DNA of 64,000 nucleotides from Bifidobacterium sp. ESL0690 (GTDB taxonomy: Bacteria; Actinomycetota; Actinomycetes; Actinomycetales; Bifidobacteriaceae). The translations under genes were made by a program, and so were the position numbers. The notes beneath the pieces are model-generated. The model saw nothing but the letters and a program-made list of their open reading frames with translations. It was not told the DNA's origin and did not search any database. The stretch's first letter is position 1. Each line of letters opens with the position of its first letter. This document shows, piece after piece, positions 45,122 to 52,461 of this stretch. The DNA lies in NCBI RefSeq assembly GCF_029392315.1, contig NZ_CP113939.1, positions 992,001 through 1,056,000 on the forward strand, read 5' to 3'.

Positions 45122-46351
45122 TCACTTCTCGAAGACGTTGCCGTAGGAATCCTTGCCCTCGGTGGCGATCTTGTCGGCCTTGTGGGCGATCGCCAGTTCC
45201 TCGTTGGTGGGGATGACGGCGATGATCACGGAGCTGTCAGGGGTGGAGATGATGCGCGGTTCCTTGGAACGGGCATCGTTCTTCGCCTTGTCGAGCTTCA
45301 CGCCGAACGGTGCGAGACGCTCGCAGACGCGGGCACGCACGTTGTTGTCGTTCTCGCCGACACCGGCGGTGAAGGTGATCACATCCACGCCGCCCATCTG
45401 AGCGGTGTAGTTGCCGATGTAGCCGACGATACGGTGGATGTAGACATCCATTGCGAGAATGGCGTCCTCATTGCCTTCGCTGATGAGGCGATCGACCTCG
45501 CGCATGTCGCCGTAACCGGTCATGCCGGTCATGCCGGACTTCTTGTTGAAGAGCTCGTCGATTTCGTCCACGTTCATGTGGGCGTTGCGGATGAGGTGGA
45601 AAACGGCCGCCGGGTCGATGTCACCGGTGCGTCCACCCATCATCAGACCCTCGAGCGGGGTCAGGCCCATGGAGGTGTCGATCGGGCGGCCGGAGATCTG
45701 CGCGGAGGCGGAAGCGCCGTTGCCGATGTGCAGCACGATCTGCTTCAAGCCTTCGGCGGGCTTGCCGACGACACCGGGTACAACGCCACCGATGTATTCG
45801 TGGCTGGTGCCGTGGGCGCCGTAACGACGGATCTTGTACTTCTCGGCGACTTCCTTGTTGAGCGCGTAGGTGCTGGCTTCCTTCGGAAGCTGGAAGAAGA
45901 AGGAGGAATCGAAGACGAAGATCTGCGGCACATCTGGCAGCAGCTGCTCCATGACCTCGGCGCCGGTGGCTTCGGGGCCGTTGTGCAGCGGCGCGAGCAC
46001 GGCGAGGTCCTTGACCTGCTGAATGGTCTTGGCGTTGACGAGTGCCGGCTGCGGGAAGACGGAGCCACCCTGCACCACGCGGTGACCGACGGCGACAATG
46101 CCGGATTCCTGAAGGTCGGGGCCGTATTCCTTGAAGAAGCCGAGGACGCGCTTCAGACCGTCGGCGTGGGTTTTGATCGGCTCTTCGAGCTCGTGCTTCT
46201 CACCATTGTATTCATGCTTGTAATGGCCATCGATGGGTTCGCCGATCTTCTCCACGAGGCCGCTGGCGAGAGCTGACCCGTTTTCGAGATCCACCAGCTG
46301 GTATTTGATCGAGCTGGAACCGGAATTGATGACAAGGACGGTTTTCGCCAT
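45122..46351 (-). CDS. ackA: Acetate kinase
   Basis: A 409-aa enzyme making ATP and acetate from acetyl phosphate, the terminal energy step of the bifid shunt. It starts MAKTVLVINSGSSSIKYQL (the family's N-terminal phosphate loop) and shows HIGNGAS, MGLTPLEGLMMGGRTGDIDP and FTAGVGEND. The ATG at 46351 is nine bases after GGAGG, preferred to 46360. It is separated here from pta and xfp by the pilus and glycyl-radical loci. Confidence 0.97.
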   Translation of the reverse strand: MAKTVLVINSGSSSIKYQLVDLENGSALASGLVEKIGEPIDGHYKHEYNGEKHELEEPIKTHADGLKRVLGFFKEYGPDLQESGIVAVGHRVVQGGSVFPQPALVNAKTIQQVKDLAVLAPLHNGPEATGAEVMEQLLPDVPQIFVFDSSFFFQLPKEASTYALNKEVAEKYKIRRYGAHGTSHEYIGGVVPGVVGKPAEGLKQIVLHIGNGASASAQISGRPIDTSMGLTPLEGLMMGGRTGDIDPAAVFHLIRNAHMNVDEIDELFNKKSGMTGMTGYGDMREVDRLISEGNEDAILAMDVYIHRIVGYIGNYTAQMGGVDVITFTAGVGENDNNVRARVCERLAPFGVKLDKAKNDARSKEPRIISTPDSSVIIAVIPTNEELAIAHKADKIATEGKDSYGNVFEK

Positions 46352-46428
46352 TGTGTGCATCCTCCATATAGATAAATTGACCCGTGGAAGTTACCACGGC
46401 TACCGCAACACCACTTTACTCACGTGTT

Positions 46429-46447
46429 CTTACAAAGCGTTTGTAAG
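46429..46447. promoter_or_regulatory. Palindromic operator candidate upstream of ackA
   Basis: CTTACAAA-GCG-TTTGTAAG, a perfect 8+3+8 inverted repeat about 78 bp upstream of the ackA start. Another, CCGTGG-AAGTTA-CCACGG, lies at about 46382-46399. Candidate repressor sites or leader hairpins. Confidence 0.5.
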
Positions 46448-46699
46448 GATTCCGAAGGTCGAAAGCTGTCGCAAAAAGAAGCTCTTGAACCCCCTCAATC
46501 GGATATATGCTTATAGAGAAATACAATTCCTCAAAAAACCGCCAAAATCGCCATACAAATAAGAAAAAATTGCCCAATGTAAGGTTTAGCGCTTTATTTT
46601 TTGTCCAATTTTCGTTTACCATGAATTACGTCACTGCAAAAGGTGACGGATATACCGGTGATATTCGCAATGTAGACGGATGGCATCTCCGGGTGTATG

Positions 46700-46809
46700 G
46701 CCTTTGGGGGAAGGCTTGGGAATTTGCATATTCGGTTGGTCAATGTGCCCTTGGGGGAGGGCATGAGCATTCACGCAAATAGCGGGGCATAGTGCCTTTC
46801 GGGAAAGGC
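46700..46809 (+). repeat. Three related hairpins at exact 47-nt spacing
   Basis: GCCTT-TGGGGG-AAGGC (46700-46715), GCCCT-TGGGGG-AGGGC (46747-46762) and GCCTTT-CGGG-AAAGGC (46794-46809). The stems and G-rich loops are alike while the 31-nt spacers differ. Could be a structured RNA leader or sRNA; class not recognised. Confidence 0.5.
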
Positions 46810-47078
46810 GTTAACGTCTGCTTACCTCATTGCTATCTATCAATGTCTATGCAAACAGTCCGGTTCTTCCTATTCCAAATCGTCTGCCACCAGGAGTGCC
46901 GACCAAGCATTACAAGCACTTGTTGTATTCATCGTTGAGCAGAGGGGGCTGAGGCAACACAATTTGTTCAGTGATCAAAGGATAGGGATTGGCATGTCTT
47001 GTTTATTGCCAAGGTCGAATGAACGGTGAAGTCCGACCTTGACTTGAATCAGGCATGGTCTACTAAAGAAGGAAGAAA

Positions 47079-48893
47079 ATGAATTTGAATAAAAGAATAT
47101 GTAGCGTCATCGGAGTGGCGCTTTCCGCTGCGACGATGCTGGCTTTGGGGATTGCGGGTGTCGGCTCCGCAACGGCGGAAACGACAGCCGTCAATCTGAG
47201 CACCACAACGAATAGATTCGGCACGATTGCGGTCAAGAACGCGACCCCTGGCCATTCCTACGCTGTGGTGCAAGTGGGAAAGTACTCCCACGCGGCCACG
47301 GACGGCACGCAGCTTACCGGCATCTCTCTTGACTCGACCGGTGTCGGCTCTGTAGATACTGCGGTTGGGACGGCTGCCCACGCGGTGGATAGCTCTGCGC
47401 CGAACACCGGCAATGTCATCAGCTGGGTCGGTATCCATTGGTTGGGATTCGCCGATAGCGGCAACACGAATAATTCGGATGCGACTTCGAACACAGCGCC
47501 GTATACCGGCACGCTCCGTGATTTCGTCCAGCAGCTTGACACGACAATCCGTACGTCTGGTTACAACTTCAATCCGCCTGTGACCGCCTCCTCCTCATCG
47601 CCCAACCCTACGGTCACGTTCTCGCATCTGCTGATCGGCATGTATTTGGTCGAGGATGTAACGGCTATGCCGTCCGTCGGAACACCCGGCCATTCGGATT
47701 CGATTCCGATGCTGGTCGGCACCACGATCGGTGAAAATAACACCCTCAACAGCGTCAAGCTCGGTGAGATCAACGACAAGACCGATACCGTCACTGTTGA
47801 CAAGTCCCTTATTGGCGGCACTGCCGTCAACGGCGCTCAACTGAGTTATAAGATCACGAGCGAAGTGCCGCTTTGGACCGGATACACCAAGTATTACTTC
47901 GAGATTGTCGATATGCCCGGTGCCGGCCTCGACCTGGACGCGAGCAGCGTTGCGATCAAGATCGACAATCACGATGTCGGCACGGACAAATACACCGTGA
48001 CCAAGGACGAAACCGCAGGGACCAATGGCGGTGACGACTTCCATATCGTCTTCACGAACAACAGCATCGAAGACTATACGCCGGGACTGCAAATCGTGGT
48101 CACCTACAAGATGACGGTCAACGATTCCAGCAAGTCGTTGATCAACCAGGCCAAGATTGTGCATTCCGGCAAGAACACAGGCACCGACTGCGCCAGCGAT
48201 CCCACGATTAGTGGATGCACGACGGAAACGCCGCTGACCGACGGCAGCTCCAGCGAAGCCGTCAGCTACTCGGTCACCATCCGTGACTTTTTCAACGACG
48301 GTTCGGCCAAGACACCGACCAAAGGCGCGACGTTCAAGGTCTACGACGATACGGAGGATTCCGCTCACGCCCATCCTCTGACGTTTAAAACGGACACCGC
48401 GATTTCCGCCACCGAAGGTGAATACACCTATGACACTAGCACCTCCAGCACGGATACCGTGGGTGCCGCAGCTTACGATACGTTGAAGATCGATGGTCTC
48501 AAGGCCGACAATTATTCGTTCGTCGAGGAGACCGCCCCGACCAATGTCTTGCAGAGCGTCAAGCCGAGCTTCAAGGTTGAGATCACCGACGCCAACGTGT
48601 CGGGCCACCCCAAAGATACTAAGTTCGTGTTCCATGCGGATATCTGGGATCTGGCCAGCGTCGATACCGAAAACATCGTGGGGAGCGAGCCCCACAGCGT
48701 GGCTGATGGAGGCCAGGTAGAGTCCACAAACTTCAACGTGAGAATCGATAACGTGGATTCGGTCACTAACCTGCCGTTGACAGGTGGCATGGGTCTCCTA
48801 CTGCTACTTATGCTGGGTCTTTTGTTTGGCAGTGCAGCCGTTGTGTTCACGGTGTTACACCATCGCAGCGTGCTCAACAGCAAAAGGATCTGA
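47079..48893 (+). CDS. Sortase-dependent major pilin with fimbrial D2-type domain
   Basis: A 604-aa pilus backbone protein. Signal peptide (about 1-33, ending ATA-ET), an N-terminal pilin domain, a fimbrial isopeptide-forming D2 domain (about 235-365, TVDKSLIGGTAVNGAQLSYK...YTPGLQIVVTYKM), a Cna-B/SpaA-like domain (about 395-525, with KGATFKVYDDTED and KADNYSFVEETAP) and the sorting signal LPLTG at 565-569 with membrane helix and basic tail. AAGGAAG precedes the start. The class C sortase downstream would polymerise it. No second, tip pilin is encoded nearby. Confidence 0.9.
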   Translation: MNLNKRICSVIGVALSAATMLALGIAGVGSATAETTAVNLSTTTNRFGTIAVKNATPGHSYAVVQVGKYSHAATDGTQLTGISLDSTGVGSVDTAVGTAAHAVDSSAPNTGNVISWVGIHWLGFADSGNTNNSDATSNTAPYTGTLRDFVQQLDTTIRTSGYNFNPPVTASSSSPNPTVTFSHLLIGMYLVEDVTAMPSVGTPGHSDSIPMLVGTTIGENNTLNSVKLGEINDKTDTVTVDKSLIGGTAVNGAQLSYKITSEVPLWTGYTKYYFEIVDMPGAGLDLDASSVAIKIDNHDVGTDKYTVTKDETAGTNGGDDFHIVFTNNSIEDYTPGLQIVVTYKMTVNDSSKSLINQAKIVHSGKNTGTDCASDPTISGCTTETPLTDGSSSEAVSYSVTIRDFFNDGSAKTPTKGATFKVYDDTEDSAHAHPLTFKTDTAISATEGEYTYDTSTSSTDTVGAAAYDTLKIDGLKADNYSFVEETAPTNVLQSVKPSFKVEITDANVSGHPKDTKFVFHADIWDLASVDTENIVGSEPHSVADGGQVESTNFNVRIDNVDSVTNLPLTGGMGLLLLLMLGLLFGSAAVVFTVLHHRSVLNSKRI

Positions 48894-49114
48894 CATCATG
48901 GCTGCGTGGTTGGTTGTCATCGCTTTAAACAAGGTTTCGGAAACCGGTTTGGATACTGGTTTGAGCATGGTTTCAAGCAATGGCAGACAACCAGCCGCTC
49001 GGTCGGTGCAACGGCAATAAGGTCTGTTTTCCGGTTCGTGAGAGCGAAGTAGATTTCTCGATGATGGACTGGAATGGGAAATGGATAGTTCTGTTTAATA
49101 CCGGTGAGGCAAAA
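48894..49114. other. Gap between pilin and sortase with inverted repeat
   Basis: Contains TGGTTGTC (48911-48918) and GACAACCA (48986-48993), an 8-bp inverted repeat, with four GGTTT words at 11-13-nt spacing between its arms. A 40-codon frame (48898-49020) spans it; I do not call it a gene. It may form a processing or attenuation hairpin lowering sortase expression relative to pilin. Confidence 0.4.
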
Positions 49115-50179
49115 ATGAACGAGAGGAAATCCGAAGGGCCAAAGCAGACGGATAAGTCCGTGCTGCCGCTTGGATTTCAGCCTTTTGAAGCCGTCGTGCG
49201 TTATCCTCGCAACCGTTCGGCGGCTATCCATCGAGCCGTTCTCAGGGCCTTGCGCGATCTTTTCATACTGCTCACGGTGATCGTGTTCCTTTGGGCTCCG
49301 ACGGCCAGAATGATCAGGGTCAGAAACGAAGGCATCGCCTCGGCCGCGGCGGCTCGGGAAATGTCCAAATGGCCGCGTGGACACATCGAAAAGGAATATC
49401 GCAACGCCGTTCAATATAACGAGCGCATTGCGGATTCGGGCCAGCACAAGCTGGGTGAGGCCATCGATCCGTTCATCGACGATCCCGATGAAGACACGAT
49501 ATCAAAGCGTGACAATGACTATCAGTCGATGCTGAAAACGACAAACGGGGTGATGGGTACCGTAAAGATTCCGAGGATTTCGTTGAAACTGCCGTTTTAC
49601 CATGGCACCTCCAAGGCCATCCTGCAGGTCGGTATCGGCCATCTTTACGGAACGAGCCTTCCAGTGGGCGGCAAATCGACGAACAGCGTGCTCACCGGTC
49701 ACCGCGGCCTGGTGGACGCCGAACTGTTCACTCGGCTCGACGAGCTCAAAAAGGGCGACATCATCTACATCGAGACGCTCGATCGCATGATGGGGTACCG
49801 CGTCAGCGACATCAATATCGTCAATCCGACCGACGTGCATCTTTACAAGGTGGTGCCTGGGCAGGATCTGCTCACATTGATGACCTGCACGCCATACGGC
49901 ATCAACACGCAACGGCTGGTCATCACCGCCAAACGAAGCAGCATCCCCAAGGGGGGTACTTATTATCACGACGATCAGGATGCTGTGCTCCCGGCGGGAA
50001 TCACCGGGGTAACCGTCCTGCTGGTCGGGTTGCTATGGGCGATGCACCGCAACTACAGGCTGCTCGTACCGCCTGCATGGCATTACGATGGTTCGCCGGT
50101 GGCTTGGTGGAGCATGTTCGCGCGCAGGACGGATGCCCGGGGACACTTTGGTAAAAGGCGATGTAAAACATATGTCTGA
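49115..50179 (+). CDS. Class C sortase
   Basis: A 354-aa pilin polymerase. N-terminal membrane helix (about 45-65), catalytic domain with His in VLTGHRGL, Cys in LLTLMTCTPYG (TLxTC) and Arg in NTQRLVITAKR, and a second C-terminal membrane helix (about 285-305) as in class C enzymes. The lid-like segment upstream of the core (DPFIDDPDED) fits the class. The ATG at 49115 with GGTGAGG five bases upstream is chosen over 48980. It serves the pilin at 47079. Confidence 0.93.
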   Translation: MNERKSEGPKQTDKSVLPLGFQPFEAVVRYPRNRSAAIHRAVLRALRDLFILLTVIVFLWAPTARMIRVRNEGIASAAAAREMSKWPRGHIEKEYRNAVQYNERIADSGQHKLGEAIDPFIDDPDEDTISKRDNDYQSMLKTTNGVMGTVKIPRISLKLPFYHGTSKAILQVGIGHLYGTSLPVGGKSTNSVLTGHRGLVDAELFTRLDELKKGDIIYIETLDRMMGYRVSDINIVNPTDVHLYKVVPGQDLLTLMTCTPYGINTQRLVITAKRSSIPKGGTYYHDDQDAVLPAGITGVTVLLVGLLWAMHRNYRLLVPPAWHYDGSPVAWWSMFARRTDARGHFGKRRCKTYV

Positions 50180-50222
50180 CGGACTTACCGGCGTTGACGG
50201 TAAGGCGTGGTCCAAGGTGTGA

Positions 50223-50286
50223 AGCGCAAAAGAGAGGTTGTAAGGAAATCCAACAATAGGTTTCCCTGCAACCCCTCTTTTGCGCT
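50223..50286. terminator. Strong bidirectional terminator after the sortase
   Basis: AGCGCAAAAGAG...CTCTTTTGCGCT with the stem continuing as GGTTG/CAACC and GGAAA/TTTCC. Very stable; separates the pilus locus from the glycyl-radical operon. Confidence 0.85.
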
Positions 50287-50630
50287 TAGCTGTGTTTTCC
50301 TGCTCGTGAGTCTTTATAGGATTTTCTGATTTGTATCTGTCGTAAGTCTACAAGACTTTCATATTGCCAACATTGGCTCTGTCGTGGGTTTTCTTCGGGA
50401 TTTTATTCGTTTTTCAAAGTTATGAAAAAATACACACATTGCGTGAAAAAAATTGCTTATGTTTTTCCTTTAATGTCGAGTAAACCCTTAAATAAGGCGA
50501 TAAGGAGGACAGCTTTCTTGTTGGGAATTTCATTTGCCGGACTTTAAATTGGAGATGAGCTTGATAGCTGGCGGTTCCTTTCGGAATCGTCCCATTAGAG
50601 ATTAAAAGAAGTTAGGCAAGGAGGCTGAAT
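50287..50630. other. Promoter region of the glycyl-radical operon
   Basis: AT-rich, no gene. Contains GATAGCTGGCGGTTCCTTTCGG-like dyads around 50560-50590 and AAGGAGG just before the kinase. Likely site for the DeoR-type regulator encoded at the end of the cluster. Confidence 0.45.
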
Positions 50631-51626
50631 ATGGAGAATAATTCAGAAGAGCGTAAGGATTTGGTATCGTTTGGAGATATCAATGCCGATTACACCCCGA
50701 TTTTCCGTCGTGGTTTTTCCAAGCAGCGTTGCTATGAGATGAACCTTGGAGGCACGGCATCCAACGTCGCCGTGGCTGCCGCAAGACTTGGCGCGAATAC
50801 CTCGTTCGTCGGCAAGGTCGGTGACGATTTCATGGGAAGGTTCCTGCGCAGGGAACTGCAGAGCAACGGTGTGGATTGCAGTTCGCTGTTGACCGATCCT
50901 GATCTGTTCACTTCGCATGTGTTCGTCAGTCTTTTCAATGGAGAGCGCAGCTTCAGCTTCGCTGTCGACGGAAGCGCTTCGCTCAATGTGAATATGGATG
51001 AATTGGATCTCGACAAGGTTCTCAACACCCGCATGCTTTACGTGGCTGGTGTGAGTTTCGTCGACGCCCCCTTGGGACGCACTGCGCATGTGCTGCTTTC
51101 CGAAGCCAAGAAGCGCAATATTCCGGTAGCCATCGATATGAACTATCGTCCAACCGTCCACAAGTCCCCTCAGAAACTGATTGACGCGTTGAACGAGGAA
51201 ATGAGCAATATATCGATCCTCAAGGGTTCCGTCGAAGATTTCGATGTCGTCTTCGGCACCCGCGACCTTGAAGCCGTGTCGCGCCTGGTCAATCCCAAGG
51301 GCGTGCGTCTGTTGATTATGACCGAAGACGCCAGAGGAGCTTCCTGGGCCTGGGATGGCGAGGAACACGGCATCAACGGATTCCGCACCAACCTTATCGA
51401 CACCACGGGTGCTGGTGACTGCTTCATGGGCGCGTTCCTTTACACGCTCCTGCATCATTGCGATTTGTGCGATCTGAAGAAGGACGAGCTCAACGAGATG
51501 ATTCGTTTCGCCAATGCCGCGGCGTCGCTGTGCGTGGAAGGATACGGGGCCGTCGAAGCCATGCCGTACCCGGCCGAGGTCGAGGAACGCAACGAAAGCC
51601 AGACGATCGACGAGAGGAGCGAGTGA
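50631..51626 (+). CDS. PfkB family carbohydrate kinase
   Basis: A 331-aa ribokinase-fold kinase. Substrate-side signature MNLGGTASNVAVAAARLG (PfkB motif 1, near 37-54) and the anion-hole/catalytic motif DTTGAGDCFMGAF (near 262) are intact. PfkB members phosphorylate free or phosphorylated sugars such as ribose, fructose, deoxyribose or keto-deoxy-gluconate. In this operon with a DeoC-type aldolase, a deoxyribokinase-like or sugar-alcohol kinase role is plausible. AAGGAGG precedes the ATG; the stop is one base from the next start. Confidence 0.9.
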   Translation: MENNSEERKDLVSFGDINADYTPIFRRGFSKQRCYEMNLGGTASNVAVAAARLGANTSFVGKVGDDFMGRFLRRELQSNGVDCSSLLTDPDLFTSHVFVSLFNGERSFSFAVDGSASLNVNMDELDLDKVLNTRMLYVAGVSFVDAPLGRTAHVLLSEAKKRNIPVAIDMNYRPTVHKSPQKLIDALNEEMSNISILKGSVEDFDVVFGTRDLEAVSRLVNPKGVRLLIMTEDARGASWAWDGEEHGINGFRTNLIDTTGAGDCFMGAFLYTLLHHCDLCDLKKDELNEMIRFANAAASLCVEGYGAVEAMPYPAEVEERNESQTIDERSE

Positions 51627-51627
51627 G

Positions 51628-52368
51628 ATGAAAAGCATAAAACAGATGCATTGGTGGACTCTGGTCACTGACCGTGAGCAGTGGACGCTGAAACCGTATT
51701 CTCTGTTGCGCAGAATCCTCGTCAATCTTGTTGGCGTCGTCATCGTCTCCATCGGCATCGGGGTCTGTAACGTCGGCTTCGTGGGCGTCGACCCGTATGC
51801 GGCGTTTCTGATGTCGCTTTCCCATCTCACAGGCATCGCCTACACATGGATGGTGCCTCTGGTGAACACCATCCTGTTCATATTGATCGTGATTCCTTTC
51901 GACCGTTCGATTTTCGGCTTCGGCATGATCACCAATATGACGCTTGTCGGGTTCTTTACCGATACGTTCACCTCGATCTACCATCATTTCTACAACCCGA
52001 CGTTCTCTTGGTGGATTCTTGCGATCCATCTGGTCATCGGCCTGTTCTTCTTCTGCCTTGGCGTCTCCCTGCAGATTCGTCCGAACCTCGGCGCCTGCCC
52101 TTATGACGGCATCGCTCCGAGCCTGCATCGTCACTTCCCGAAGATCAGCTACCGCGTGTTCCGCACCTGCCAGGATATCATCACGATCATCATCGCCGGC
52201 ATCCTGATCAAGTTTAATCTCGGCATCGGCATCCTTGGTATCGGCACGATCATCATGGGCTTCTTTATCGGCACCATCGTGGACTGGTTCAGCAAGCACT
52301 TCACCGAAAAGCTGCTCGGAGTCCGTGGCGAGAACAACGAGCCCATCAAGAAGGCCGCCCTCGCGTAG
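51628..52368 (+). CDS. YczE/YitT-like integral membrane protein
   Basis: A 246-aa protein with about five membrane helices, starting after a short cytoplasmic stretch. Segments GIGVCNVGFVGVDPYAAFLM and LGVSLQIRPNLGACPYDGIA are typical of the YczE/YyaS/YitT group, whose molecular role is unknown. It begins one base after the kinase stop. As the only membrane protein of the operon it could be the substrate permease or a facilitator; inference. Confidence 0.78.
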   Translation: MKSIKQMHWWTLVTDREQWTLKPYSLLRRILVNLVGVVIVSIGIGVCNVGFVGVDPYAAFLMSLSHLTGIAYTWMVPLVNTILFILIVIPFDRSIFGFGMITNMTLVGFFTDTFTSIYHHFYNPTFSWWILAIHLVIGLFFFCLGVSLQIRPNLGACPYDGIAPSLHRHFPKISYRVFRTCQDIITIIIAGILIKFNLGIGILGIGTIIMGFFIGTIVDWFSKHFTEKLLGVRGENNEPIKKAALA

Positions 52369-52461
52369 TAGAGCATCTTTACTTGCTATGGCTTTATCGG
52401 CCTGAAAAGGAGATAGAGCCATAGCGACATTGGTTATATGACGATGAAAAAGGAGGTCATT

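Larger units (their letters stand above)
46352..47078. other. Long intergenic region with regulatory inverted repeats and three periodic hairpins
   Basis: About 725 bp without a convincing gene. Holds the ackA palindromes, an AT-rich stretch, three hairpins at 46700, 46747 and 46794, and an 8-bp inverted repeat CAAGGTCG/CGACCTTG (47010-47041) just before the pilin gene. Confidence 0.6.

Noticed and set aside
46507..46782. 91-codon frame upstream of the pilin gene
   Set aside because: AT-rich start, no ribosome-binding site, crosses two of the periodic hairpins; unlikely to be a protein gene.
46700..46809. Possible CRISPR array
   Set aside because: Only three short, imperfect palindromes, no 24-37-bp identical repeats and no cas genes in the window.
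48898..49020. 40-codon frame between pilin and sortase
   Set aside because: No ribosome-binding site and its sequence is explained by the inverted repeat; kept only as an intergenic note.
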